From: Pogonophryne albipinna
Lineage: Eukaryota > Chordata > Actinopteri > Perciformes > Artedidraconidae
Length of the DNA stretch: 64,000 nucleotides
Reading direction: 5' to 3'
Assembly: GCA_028583405.1 (NCBI GenBank)
Contig: CM053256.1
Location: 3,714,424-3,778,423 of the forward strand
How positions within the stretch are numbered: the first letter of the stretch is position 1; each line of letters starts with the position of its first letter. This document shows positions 10,582-22,892 of this stretch, piece by piece. A program made the position numbers and the translations under genes. A model generated the notes under the pieces. The model was not told where the DNA came from. It saw only the letters and a list, made by a program, of their open reading frames with translations, and made no database searches.

Positions 10582-11161
10582 GCTGCTGTTGTTGTTCCCC
10601 ACTCCAAGCTTGAGTGGTGAAATAACCTCTCAGACACTCTCAAGTCTGAAGCTCGCTGTGCTTCAAAATGTGAGGGTGTCAGCTTGTTTTGTTGTTGCAC
10701 TCTATGGTTAGAGGTGATGGTTCATTAATAGGTCATTCTTCAACAGAAACCTGAATCTCAGAGACTGTTTTTGTTGAAACATGTCAAGATTCCTGTCAAA
10801 CAAATTGACATTGTGTTTGCATGCTGACAAAAACCACAGTGCAACAGCAAGCATTATTCTACAGGTTTATCCTTCTTTCTACACTGGGCTCTTTGAATCA
10901 CAATTTGTCAGATTTATACTTTGATTTATGTAATAACAGTAAAGGGAAAAATAAGCCTCAGGCCACTAAAGGTTTGTGTTTACAGCCAGTTATCATAAAA
11001 ACAACTGCTTATTTACAAGATTATTAAAACACCATAACACAAATAACCTCTTAATATAAGTTGAAGTAATGATCACTCAAAAAAACCTCAAAATTCTGAG
11101 CCAAAACATCCTCACAAGTAGCATGAAATGATGTCTTCTGGTTTAGAGGATTTGCAGGATA
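10582..11161. other. 5' flank of the VJ-C1 receptor gene
   Basis: About 580 bp between the receptor start codon and the Tc1 element. It must contain the receptor's 5'UTR and promoter, but I see no convincing TATA box or CpG cluster. Confidence 0.4.
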
Positions 11162-11163
11162 TA

Positions 11164-12797
11164 CACTGAACAAAAATATAAATGCAACACTTTTGTTTTT
11201 GCTCCCATTTTTCATGAGATGAACTCAAAGATCTAAAACATTTTCTATATACACAAAATAACCATTTCTCTCAAATATTGTTCACAAATCTGAAAGAATC
11301 TGTGATAGTGAGCACTTCTCCTTTGCCGAGATAATCCATCCCACCTCACAGGTGTGGCATATCAAGATGCTGATTAGACAGCATGATTATTGCACAGGTG
11401 TGCCTTAGGCTGGCCACAATAAAAGGCCACTCTAAAATGTTCAGTTTTATTACACAGCACAATGCCACAGATGTCGCAAGTGTTGAGGGAGCGTGCAATT
11501 GGCATGCTGACAGCAGGAATGTCCACCAGAGCTGTTGCCCGTGAATTGAATGTTCATTTCTCTACCATAAGCCGTCTCCAAAGGCGTTTCAGAGAATTTG
11601 GCAGAACATCCAACCGGCCTCACAACCGCAGACCACGTGTAACCACACCAGCCCAGGACCTCCACATCCAGCATGTTCACCTCCAAGATCGTCTGAGACC
11701 AGCCACTCGGACAGCTGCTGCAACAATCGGTTTGCATAACCAAAGAATTTCTGCACAAACTGTCAGAAACCGTCTCAGGGAAGCTCATCTGCATGCTCGT
11801 CGTCCTCATCGGGGTCTCGACCTGACTCCGGTTCGTCGTCGTAACCGACTTGAGTGGGTAAATGCTCACATTCGATGGCGTCTGGCACGTTGGAGAGGTG
11901 TTCTCTTCACGGATGAATCCCGGTTTTCACTGTTCAGGGCAGATGGCAGACAGCGTGTGTGGCGTCGTGTGGGTGAGCGATTTTCTGATGTCAATGTTGT
12001 GAATCGAGTGGCCCATGGTGGTGGTGGGGTTATGGTATGGGCAGGTATATGTTATGGACGACGAACACAGGTGCATTTTATTGATGGCATTGTGAATGCA
12101 CAGAGATACCGTGACGAGATCCTGAGGCCCATTGTTGTGCCATTCATCCACGACCATCACCTCATGTTGCAGCATGATAATGCACGGCCCCATGTTGCAA
12201 GGATCTGTACACAATTCCTGGAGGCTGAAAACATCCCAGTTCTTGCATGGCCAGCATACTCACCGGACATGTCACCCATTGAGCATGTTTGGGATGCTCT
12301 GGATCGGCGTATACGACAGCGTGTTCCAGTTCCTGCCAATATCCAGCAACTTGGCACAGCCATTGAAGAGGAGTGGACCAATATTCCACAGGCCACAATC
12401 AACAACCTGATCAACTCTATGCAAAGGAGATGTGTTGCACTGCGTGAGGCAAATGGTGGTCACACCAGATACTGACTGGTTTTCGGACCCCCCCAGACCC
12501 CCCCAATAAAGCAAAACTGAACATTTCAGAGTGGCCTTTTATTGTGGCCAGCCTAAGGCACACCTGTGCAATAATCATGCTGTCTAATCAGCATCTTGAT
12601 ATGCCACACCTGTGAGGTGGGATGGATTATTTCGGCAAAAGAGAAGTGCTCACTATCACAGATTTTTTCAGATTTGTGAACAATATTTGAGTGAAATGGT
12701 TATTTTGTGTATATAGAAAATGTTTTAGATCTTTGAGTTCATCTCATGAAAAATGGGAGCAAAAACAAAAGTGTTGCATTTATATTTTTGTTCAGTG
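11164..12797 (+). mobile_element. full-length Tc1-like transposon, apparently intact
   Basis: 1634 bp flanked by TA dinucleotides (11162-11163 and 12798-12799), the Tc1/mariner target duplication. Both ends read CACTGAACAAAAATATAAAT. The inverted repeats are about 285 bp each (11164-11448 and 12513-12797) and differ at only about five positions by eye. Between them is one uninterrupted transposase gene. Structure and sequence integrity indicate a recent insertion. Confidence 0.95.
11462..12475 (+). CDS. Tc1-like DD34E transposase
   Basis: Intact 337-residue transposase; family members are usually about 340. The N-terminal part (residues about 10-45) is a paired-like helix-turn-helix (MSTRAVARELNVHFSTISRL) that would bind the element's own inverted repeats. 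The catalytic triad of the DDE domain is complete: D151 in LFTDESRF, D239 in LQHDNARPH and E274 in SPIEHVWD, with 34 residues between the last two (DD34E). A glycine-rich box (HGGGGVMVWAG, 185-195) is present. The start lies 13 bp inside the left inverted repeat, as in related elements. The protein cuts and pastes its own element into TA sites in the nucleus. No stop or frameshift was found. Confidence 0.95.
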   Translation: MPQMSQVLRERAIGMLTAGMSTRAVARELNVHFSTISRLQRRFREFGRTSNRPHNRRPRVTTPAQDLHIQHVHLQDRLRPATRTAAATIGLHNQRISAQTVRNRLREAHLHARRPHRGLDLTPVRRRNRLEWVNAHIRWRLARWRGVLFTDESRFSLFRADGRQRVWRRVGERFSDVNVVNRVAHGGGGVMVWAGICYGRRTQVHFIDGIVNAQRYRDEILRPIVVPFIHDHHLMLQHDNARPHVARICTQFLEAENIPVLAWPAYSPDMSPIEHVWDALDRRIRQRVPVPANIQQLGTAIEEEWTNIPQATINNLINSMQRRCVALREANGGHTRY

Positions 12798-12912
12798 TAA
12801 CTCAATGTATTAATGTATTCCAAAACTCTTGTTTTGACTTTGGCTTTTTGAGGTTTTCTTTCCGTGCGATAGCTGTAAATATGAATTTCCTGAGTGGCCT
12901 AATGAGCTAGAG

Positions 12913-14508
12913 CAGGGGTCTCCAACCTTTCTTCATCTGAGAGCTACTTTGAAAAAATGAAAGTGGCCAAGAGCTACTCGCATCACATCACTTACATATA
13001 TTCACATAGCACTCATCAGTTGAATTAAGCTATACTTTTGTACACGTAAGAAATTGCAATACCTAAAGCTTATCACAAATCTTAACTTCACATCAAGGTC
13101 CAAGAAAACGAAAATGTCTCACATATTATTATGGCCCACATAGTAATCACTGAGAATTCACATAAATGTCCTTAATCACCACCTGACAAGCATCTTATGC
13201 ACTTATGGTCAAATAAGTGCATTCACTCTTTTTCACAGTCAGTGAGATGAATGGCACTGCATGGAGTCCACCATAGAGGGGTCTGCTGGACCCACTTAGG
13301 TTCACTCTAATAGAGTCATTTCAATGTTGATCAGTCAGTCCTGTTCTGTATTTAGATTTCATGTCAGAAAAAGCTGCTTCACAAAGGTCTGTAGAGCCAA
13401 ATAAAGCAGACGTGTTCAGTGCTGCTTGGTGAATGTTCTTATAGTTTTCTGGGTCTACAAGGCTCCAGAAATGTTGTGAGTTTTGCTGAGACTTAAGCTG
13501 AACATGATTTTGGAGATTTATAACCTCCATCTCCACAGGATTGACACTGAACAGTTCAGCCATCTTTTTCATCTTCTTCTTCGTCTTGACATGAAATTAT
13601 AAACCATAATAAATCAATTGTATTGGTCTAGCCTCCCTATATCTGTGTGTGAAATAGTTCCATCCTCAAAAACTCAAAACTAATACTTCTGCAGTCTAGC
13701 TTCAGCTTCTAGCAATGGCCTTCTGTTAAAAAAAGGACACTGAATGTCCTGAATGTGGCATCACACACATGACTTGAGTCTGAACACAGCAGACAACAGG
13801 AGTATTTACAACAAAAATACTGCATGTGGGTGCACACTCACATTCTCTGTCTTACTGTTACATTAATCCCATGAATGTATGAGACCAAGTTAGCTTCATC
13901 ATCTCAATCAGTGAGGTTAAGTGAATAATAAAGTTTCTATCGGGTCACTGTCAGCCTGTCACTCATTATTTTTCAGGGAGGGGGCGGGGTTTGGAGGAAC
14001 AGAGGAGACGGTGATCGCGGAAACTTTTTTCCTCCTACCTTCACAAACTTCACACAAGTATTGATCAACTGAAAATAGCAAGAGGACATTAATACTCTGC
14101 AATCCAAGACTTGATTAAATCCACCAAAAACCTGCCATGACGATAACGAGTGTTTTTCAAAAAACACAAATCCCTCCCTGTGTGTCTCTGAGCCGCAGCG
14201 ACACGGACTGATTCAGAGCGGGTCATTCTGCTGTTGGTTCTGGACTGGTGCTGCTGGAGAAAGCAGACTGCTCCGTGTGTGGTGTCACTGTGCCGCTGTC
14301 ACGTATGTTCCTTGATCACTGCGTCACGCACCAATTTTATATTCGTGTGACAGAAAAAATTCTAAAATAAAAAAACGTTATTGTCCAGCCGCGGCCGAAA
14401 AATCAAGAAGCAACCTTACTACGCTATAATCGATAATCGAGCGGCGAGCTACTGAAAAGCTGCCCGCGAGCTACCGGTAGCTCGCGATCGACGTGTTGGA
14501 GACCCCTG
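12913..14508 (-). mobile_element. deleted hAT transposon (GTF2IRD2/ZBED-like) with 8-bp TSD
   Basis: 1596 bp. The left terminus CAGGGGTCTCCAACC and the right terminus GTTGGAGACCCCTG are inverted. Perfect TSDs AGCTAGAG lie at 12905-12912 and 14509-14516. The subterminal GAGCTAC motifs are repeated at both ends. The - strand interior carries a transposase fragment. Confidence 0.93.
13321..13572 (-). pseudogene. hAT transposase C-terminal fragment
   Basis: About 83 residues ending FGSTDLCEAAFSDMKSKYRT and LTDQH, the conserved end of GTF2IRD2/FAM200-type hAT transposases. The catalytic region is not recognisable in the rest of the element, so this copy could not move itself. Confidence 0.8.
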
Positions 14509-14516
14509 AGCTAGAG

Positions 14517-14579
14517 TATAATTAATTCAAAATCTGCGTCCAATCTCTGGGGGGAAGAGGACATGTGGTACTAGGTGTT

Positions 14580-14621
<42 letters not shown>

Positions 14622-16304
14622 GCAGGCAAACAAGCTTAACAAATATGAGTTCAACTTGAGGAAAAAAAGTCAGATAAAACTTGTAACCCTGAATGTAAAA
14701 CTTGCAACGACTTAAAGGGACTTTACGTTCCTTTATGTAAGTCAAGGTGCTCTGAAAAAAGCTACATATGTGAACTAATATAAACAAAGAAATCACATAC
14801 TTTATAAAGAGAAGTATTCAAAATACGAGGGCACTTCATTACTTTCTGATGTTCTAATCGCCTTTAAAATTACAATTCTAGATTGTTTGGTTCCAGTTTT
14901 TGTATCAATGTCATATTTTTACGTCATGCATATCTAACAAATACAACCCCTTCGGTTGCATCGTTACAGTATGTACTTACATTAAACATCACATTAAAGT
15001 ACATGTATGGGATAAGGCAAAGTCTAGTGTTATTAAATATTCAAGCATCTTCACTTAAAGCATTTAAAACATGTTAACATGTCCTATTGCTTTTTTGGGT
15101 AAGGTCTTTTATGTGGGGTTTAAACCAGACGAATAAATATTGTTAATTTTATGTTTCACACATATTAGTACAGAAAACCACTTTAGCGATTTAGCGACGG
15201 ACTTAATAAAAGCATTTTTTGTGGACATGTTAATGTACACAGAATACTCTATGCATTAAGTGTTTTGCAATGAATATGAGCAAAATCCTAAAGCAATTAT
15301 GGGTGTGATTGACAATAATTGACTTAACATGTGGAGCTGTAATGACAAGTAGAACATTTCCTGCTGGTTGTAAGAAATTACCACTAATCACAAGACAACA
15401 TTATCGTTAATCAAAATGTTTCCTGACAAACGAGTTAAAAATTACGTGTTTTCACATTTATGATTATAGATGACTGCAGATCTATCATGAACTTATCACC
15501 CACTAATAGCATTTAAATAATTAGCTGGCAAGTGGTTTGATATGAGCCATTTATTCTGAGAGCCTCATCAAACCAAACATTCAGAAATTTTTATAAAAAA
15601 ATCTAAGACAAACCTGCAAACACAACAAAGACAGAGGCTCTTTATGCAGCAGGAAGCCAAAATCAAGCCGAAGCAACTCGCTGACCTCGCCTCCTTTCCA
15701 ACCGCAGGTTCAAAAGAGCCTCGCTTCCACAAACCACATATAGCGAGTTCTGTTTTTTTTGTCTCCCTCCACTTGATATGATTTTTAACTCCACTTCATG
15801 GATTTAAAAAAAAAAAAGACACTCCAAAAATAAAAGCCAAGAAGACAAGTTCAGCAACAAAACAAATCAAAAAGAAGTACAATCATCGCTTCACAGCAGG
15901 AAACATTTGTCGGGGTGAAGACAAATGTTTTGTTCCTTTCATTGTTTTTTTCAATCTTGTGTGTTTACATTGATGAAATCTTGAAAAATGTAACTATGCC
16001 TGTTTGAGTTATGAAGGAAAACAATGTGACTGCCCTGTGTAGCACAGAGAATATACACACAAATGCACAGACACACACACACACACACACTTTAAGATAT
16101 TTGCACATAACCCTTGAATTCCTCATGCTCAATGTGGAGCTTAATACACACTTGCACATGTACACAAATGTTAGACACACACACATTGTTTATATAGGCA
16201 ACAGCAGTGGGCACACCTCGAGCACTGAGGGGTGGGAGGGAAGAACATTTGACAGCAATTTGATAGGTAGGATGAAGGAAACACTACGTAGGTGTGTGTA
16301 AGTA

Positions 16305-16339
<35 letters not shown>

Positions 16340-17179
16340 GAGTAATTGACAAGAGAAGAAGAAGAAGAGGTGAGTATAGGAGATAAAGAAAGATGGATTC
16401 CATATTCAACTAACCTAAGCCATCTCATACCCTCAATTACACACAGTGGTATTTTCTTCTGGTCAAATTTCTTATTAGTTCCCAAATTAGACATTGCCCA
16501 TGACTCTTCAGTGAGGGTGTCTGCAGTATGTTCACTGTGATTGCCCTCTTGAGGCACAAAGCCCATGACCTGCCCCTATCATACATCCTGTCATGTATCC
16601 CAGACTCAGGCGCACCTAATAAGACACTTGTAGTAGCCCGCATCGATGACTTCAGCGCAGCCCCCCCGCCATATAACTGCTATATAAATCAGCACAAAAA
16701 CACCAGTTGGTGCTGTCACTTGTGAAAGAAATCCAAGTTTCCCCTGTCAGTTCTCAGAACCACAACCAATATTTACCCCCTTGGTTGATTGACAAGGAAA
16801 ATGCCAGGCGTGGGCTGGTGATTCAGAGAGGCCAAGTAATGGGACTCTTTTTATGTTGGAGATGTGAGGTGGGCGACTTAATGACTAGGGAAGACGTGGT
16901 GGGCGAGATGTCTCCATTGTGCTGCCTGGTCCATGCACACGACGCTGTTGCTTGACTGGCGGAGTGCAGCAGGCTGTTAATTATTCAGACGCTCCCATCC
17001 ACAAAGAGGTGAGTGATTGACAGGACGCCATCTGGTCGCAGTGAGGAAGAGGGCGAGGTTGCCGTCTCTGCGGCTCCACATCTTTGCTGCTAGCGGAGGT
17101 TTAATTTATATACAGAACACCTGAACTGAATGATATGTGTAAGGAATCTAACTACTCTTAATTACACACTTAACACTTC
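14517..17179. other. intergenic AT-rich sequence
   Basis: No gene supported. Contains an (ATC)n run at about 14580-14620, a short (CA)n at about 16070-16090 and a (GT)n/(GA)n tract at about 16308-16340. Confidence 0.5.
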
Positions 17180-17512
17180 TACCTACCTACCTACACCTAC
17201 CTACCTACCTACCTACACCTACCTACCTACCTACCTACCTACCTACCTACACCTACCTACCTACCTACCTACCTACCTACCTACCTACCTACCTACCTAC
17301 CTACCTACCTACCTACCTACCTACCTACCTACCTACCTACCTACCTACCTACCTACCTACCTACCTACCTACCTACCTACCTACCTACCTACCTACCTAC
17401 CTACCTACCTACCTACATATCTACCTATACCTACCTATACCAACCTACCTATCTATCTATCTAAATACATATCTACCTACCTATCTACATATACCTATCT
17501 ATCTATCTATCT
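17180..17512. repeat. (CTAC)n tetranucleotide array, about 330 bp
   Basis: A nearly pure CTAC array with a few CTACA interruptions on the left and CTAT/CTACAT variants on the right. It borders directly on the first copy of the duplicated exon-like block. Confidence 0.95.
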
Positions 17513-17519
17513 TAATTGA

Positions 17520-17655
17520 AATATGGGCTTACTGTTTGTGCTGTTTAGGGGCAGTGGATGGATAATTGTGCCATGGAGGGTTTGTAGTGCCTGCATGTCA
17601 CAGGTACACACTGAAGGGAGGACCAGCGCACCAAGGCAAGCTTGTCCTTGAAAGC
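17520..17655 (-). repeat. duplicated exon-like block, copy 1 (degenerate)
   Basis: About 130 bp closely matching 20712-20865 in the same orientation, with a few small indels. The - strand GTAAGCCC that forms the donor in the other copy is kept. A TAA has arisen in the frame that is open in the other copy, so this one looks inactive. Confidence 0.8.
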
Positions 17656-20600
17656 AATAATATTAAGTTGAACCTAAAATGTTAATCTTAACTTAAAAGT
17701 ATTGCTTTAGTTTAAACTACAGTTATGTGAAATCTGTTGACATAATACATATAATTAAAGTCAACTTTTCAGTTTTTCTCTATCCATCCATCCATCTATC
17801 TATATATCAATCAATCAATCTATCCATTCATCTATCCATCTATCTAATGAACACTAATCTTGATCTAAACCTCCTGCAACTGTCATGCGACTTTAATTAA
17901 GAAATCTGAACCTGACGTGTGCTCATGCTCACTGTTGTGGAGACTATCCGTGTCACAATCCTGTCTAGCTTGCTGTATACTAATGCACTCATTGGCTGGG
18001 GTAATGGAAAAGTACTGGGCCCTAATAGACTTGCGACATGGACTTTGAATGAGACCCGAATGAGCCTGTAGATAGTTGGTAAACAATGGATAATTAGGAT
18101 AATATATGGGAATTAGGCGTGCTTTGCTGTAAAGGACGTGAGCAGGGGATTTAGAGCAACGATAATCGTCATATATAATTATCACTGTATATAGCTTATT
18201 TGTATACTGACTCTGGTGCTGAAACATTTTGACATTTGTCACAAAATTATAATCTGTTACATATACATCATAATTTCTTTCTATTGTATATTGCGCTGAC
18301 GCAACTTCTTTATAACAACAAACCAGCCTCTTGATACAGAATGCTGACTGAAATGCAAGCAAATCTCTTTCATAAACTGAAATGTTACCTTACAGGACAC
18401 ACTCAATTGCACAGAGTGTGACAGCCCAGGGACCATGTTCGGTTAACACGATATTATGTAGCGAAAAGACAAAAAATACCAGCGTGGATTGACTTGAATA
18501 GAATAACAAATGATTAATTCTTCATTCCCTGGATCTGAAGCGTCTGAACGTATAGTTTACTGAGCTGACATTACAGCTTGCCCAAATAGTTTCAGAGCAG
18601 GGTTTGAAATCGATGCGCAATTAGGAGTGTCTTGTATCAGGCATGATGAATTATGCTCTCTGTTCTAAGGCTGGTCTATAGACACTTGATCAATTCAGCT
18701 TCTGGGGACCTGGTAAAGCAAGCCGGGGAGAAATTGCTCTATTCCAAAGCCATTTGGTCGAATGTATTGATTAACCATTGCATTCAGAATTGAAAGTTGG
18801 TCCGGGATCTGTTCTGGGAGGGTGTTGTAGGAAAAGCTACAGCATGAGCCTGCCACATACTAAATGGAGAAAGCAGTACATTGATACCTTCTCCGGGCTT
18901 TGCTTCTTGCTAATTTACAGTCTTTGCTTCGGCAATGATGTGTTGAGAAAAGGCTCGGTGCTTCCAAACTGTTCAATGTATTTCAAAGTATTTGACTAAC
19001 CCTGTTAAAATAAAAATACATCTCTAAACACTGCACTGGTTTGTTAAGAAAAACTAAAAGTGCCATTCAATAACATCTAAATAAATTCAACTCCTTTTCC
19101 ACCCATGTAAACCCATGAAATAAATCTCCGCATGAACAACAGTATGGCTGCCACACAATGCTGTATGTTAAAGTGGCACTACTGTATGTGCTAGTTTCGC
19201 AAGCTCTAAACAACAGCCTCGTGGCACCTTATTAACAAAGTAAACAGATCATAACCTTCAGCTGCAGAAGCCAATCAACACTTTCTCATCAGGGCGCGCC
19301 GAATGTAATTAGGGGCCGAGCAAACGTCTTGTTTATATCACCGTAAACTCATTGAACCCCAGTTGGGTTATTATTTATACACTTGAAGTAGGCCAGACTG
19401 TGTTTGCGATCAAGGCTATGTTAATGCTATTCATTACATAGCGCAACCATAAATAGTGTGTGGTACACCATCCCCTGGGAGGGAACACAGTGCCCAAGTT
19501 TGGAAATGCAATATGAGCGCCTGCCTGTCTCCCTTCTCTAACTAGAGGGTTCACAGTCATCCCATCTCCCCCTGGCTCTCAGCTTTTGTTGTATTGTCAG
19601 GGTATCCTCCCACAGGCCCGTTGTGCAGGGTGCTCTCTCAACAGCATCCTCTTCTACCCTCAAATTGAGCACCCAGGGGATCTGCTGCCTCCTTGTCTAC
19701 ACTCTCTCCAGTCCTCCTCACCAGCGTGATTCATCATACACCATGACTCATGAAAACATGTTCTTTTGCTGTTTGTGTGTACAAATGCCCACATTCGGTT
19801 TGTAATCACTCATATTGCCTGTATCACCATCCATCTGGACCATTCAACCATGAACACAACATACAATGTTTGCTTGTTTCTTTTTTTTCAAAATCCACCC
19901 ATACACGAACATTGACGTGCTTTTTTCAAACCCACATGGAGAAACATGACAGAATGTTTTTTTTTTGTCCGTTTTCATTTTGACATTTTGACATTTTCTT
20001 CAATTTTTTGTTATTTTTCTTCATCAAGGACAGATTATGTACATATAGATGTTATATGCCACTGACAGACCCAGTGGGATGCTGACATGGAACAGTATAG
20101 AATATTTGAGCGGAAAATCAAAGAAAAAACAAACAGCATCAATGACCGAGATATTGAGGCTAACAAAGTGACTGAGATAGAAAAAAAGAAGCATTGACCA
20201 AACAACCTGCTCTTGTGCTTGAAATGGAATCCATCATTATTTTTGGAGCAACAAGATGCATGCACAAACAGTGTGTTCTGTCACAGAGACAACCCGAATA
20301 CATCGCAGAGGGTAAGACTTTTTTTGAGTACAACATGTATTGTTTTAGATTAAGTGCCATTTAAACTGAGCTTCACAATCATTTCAGAGTACTGTACACA
20401 GTAAAAGTACAACAATAGATCTATTTGATATACCTTGTTAATGTGATTTTTTTCAGATATTACACCACAACTTTACCCATATCTGATACCTCTTGCACAG
20501 TAGAGTTAGGGGTTATTGCTGGTTTGAAACAAAATCAAACAAAACACATTCAGACAATTGATTCAATACAGAGTAATTTCCCTTTAAGGTCGCAGGGTTC

Positions 20601-20711
20601 AGCCGGGGGAAACTCGTCTCTCCGTGCAGGCTCGTTATGGCATATTTGCATATAGTCGCTGCATGTGAGTGGAACAGTGTTTCAGTGGAGAGTCGAGTGC
20701 CACAGTATTGA
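17656..20711. other. intergenic, downstream of iglon5
   Basis: About 3 kb with no supported gene. Contains ATCC/ATCT tetranucleotide repeats at about 17785-17850. A 159-codon - strand frame at 17883-18362 has no recognisable family features and is not called. Confidence 0.45.
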
Positions 20712-20724
20712 AATATGGGCTTAC

Positions 20725-20865
20725 CTCCCACTGTTTGTGCTGTGCGGGGGCAGTGGATGGATAATTGTGCCATGGAGGGTTTGTAGTGCCCATGTCTGCA
20801 TGTCACAGGTACACACTGAAGGGAGGACCAGCGCACCACGGCGAGCTTGTCCTTGAAGAGGATTC
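20725..20865 (-). other. exon-like block, copy 2, with intact splice sites
   Basis: On the - strand, acceptor CCACTGACAG and donor GGGAG/GTAAGC bound exactly 141 nt. It is open in the phase-1-to-phase-1 frame used throughout iglon5. The translation includes LAVVRWSSLQC and VTCRHGHY and matches no family I know. It lies about 1.9 kb past the iglon5 stop codon. It could be an alternative 3' exon, an exon of a non-coding transcript, or chance. Confidence 0.3.
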
Positions 20866-22044
20866 CTGTCAGTGGCAGGATTGAACTTGATTTATGGGGG
20901 CCATCACTGGCTGGCAGAAGGGACAGGTGGAGCCCAGGCTCCTTCACTTAGCCAGCCACAGGTAATGGCTAATTACATCTTTATCTCCTTGCAGTCTGGC
21001 CAAACAAGAACCGACTTACAGTACAGCCACGACCAGAGCCTGACATGGATCCAAATCATTTATCTAGCTGGTCGGAGAGAGACAAACTATGATAAGTGGA
21101 CAAATATGCAGTAGGTGTGTGTGTGGATGATGCAGTTAACAGCATGACAAAAAAGAGTCCAATACATAAACTGTTACAAATTATAAATGACATCATCATT
21201 CACTGCTTCTGGACTTGATGAAATAATCCTTCAGACTGTTTGAAATGCGTTTTTAAAAAGCTCGTCATGGCAAAATAGAGCACATCACTTCAAAAATGTT
21301 ACATGTCTTTTTTTTGTTTGTTTTTTCGTGTAGTCGTTCAATGTGTGTGATTTCTCAAAGTACAAAAATGATGTTTCCCACGCACGGCTCATTACCATCA
21401 GATTGTGTTCTTTTTTTTTCTCACATGGAATTACTATTCATAGTTATTCAAATACTTATTAACATCATCATCTGTACTATTATTAACACCAAAAAAGTAA
21501 AAGCAGGTAACCTTGCAGAGTAAACAGACACAGTGCAGGGAGGGAGGGAGTGAATGGAGTCACAACAGGAACATCTCTAACCGGTACATGCTATCAACAA
21601 GCGACAAAGAGGATGAGGTCGCAGCTTTGAAACAGAAGATATAGTTGTCACTTGACAGTCTCTTGCTGCTTCAGAAAACTGGAGCGTAGTCGAGGCTGAT
21701 GGGAGATGTCGTTCGGGCACCAGGCAACTCGAGGTCGCCGGCGCGGCCTCTGTACTGCATATATTTACATTGGGGAGGGAGACTGGGGGAGGAAGGGGGT
21801 GACACAGAGCAGGAAACACTATAGCGATGCATGGGGGACTAGACAGAGCACGTTGAACAGAGGGGCGGGGGGTAAAAAGGTTTGGGTAGTAAGGGGGTCT
21901 ACATGCGAAACCTTGGTATAAACCCCCCGAATTACATAAAGGGGAAGTTAAGACTGACACCTTCACCGCCCACCCTTTTTTTAAAATACATTTGACATCA
22001 TTCATAGCAGCTTCACTGCTACACAGTTAAAAGTAAAAAGCCAT

Positions 22045-22046
<2 letters not shown>

Positions 22047-22132
<86 letters not shown>
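22047..22132. repeat. (GT)n microsatellite, about 85 bp
   Basis: Pure GT dinucleotides, about 0.7 kb past the iglon5 stop codon and probably within its 3'UTR. Confidence 0.95.
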
Positions 22133-22136
<4 letters not shown>

Positions 22137-22788
22137 GTGTGTGATCACAGGGTGACACTTCACATAGCCACCAACTGGACCATTTTTCAAAAGGTCACAT
22201 GACCGTCAGTACCACATTATAACTACAATTTCCATAAATATCCACCATAGTATTGAGATGTTATGTACTGTTCCCATAAGGCAAACATTGTAGGTCAGTC
22301 ATTAGTCTATGTAGTATATTACATCAATGATCGTCCAGTTGTTAGATTATCTATTTTCTCATTGATCACAGACACAATAATCGTTAATATACACTCTCTA
22401 TCAACATCAGCCCAGTGGTAATAATGAAGGGATAGCTCGGTAAGGAGGGGGTACCAAGTCAGACAAATCTGCAAGGCATTCTGGGAGACAAAAAGAGAGA
22501 GACAGACTGTGTGTGAGAAAGAGAGGAAGATATGATTACAGTGGTTTGACCTCGAAATTGAATTGAGGGTGTGGGGGCGGGGGGGGGGGCGGGAGCTTAA
22601 TGGGGTTGCGTTTGATGCAATGATTCAATGGCTCCTGGAATAATGCATATTCTTTTTGTTCACAGTGATGGGTTCGTAATTAAAGAATTTCATTTCCTTC
22701 TTCCATCCGTAGAGGGGGAGAGAGGGAGGAAGAGGGGGAAGGGGGCTTTAAGGGACATTTAGGGGCACTTCCAGGTGGAGCTCCATCT

Positions 22789-22892
22789 TTACACCTTCAG
22801 CAGAAGAACAGCAGAGAGGGAAAGCCAAACAGACACGCCGACACTCATCCCTGCATGTAGACCGACTCCTCGCCCCTTAATGGCCCCCGGTC
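22789..22892 (-). CDS. iglon5: iglon5 last coding exon: GPI attachment signal
   Basis: The acceptor TTTTTCGTGCAG joins in phase 1 to give [19 protein letters not shown], followed by [15 protein letters not shown] and TAA at 22789-22791. A small-residue region followed by a terminal hydrophobic stretch is a GPI-anchor signal. Human IGLON5 has the same RPG start and length. Confidence 0.88.

Noticed and set aside
11450..12514. Several shorter frames on both strands inside the Tc1 element
   Set aside because: They overlap the intact transposase and are its shadow frames.
17883..18362. 159-codon - strand frame
   Set aside because: No family features, no promoter or splice context; AT-rich intergenic setting. 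Possible but unsupported.
21577..22005. 142-codon - strand frame downstream of the iglon5 stop
   Set aside because: Probably 3'UTR of iglon5; no recognisable domain.
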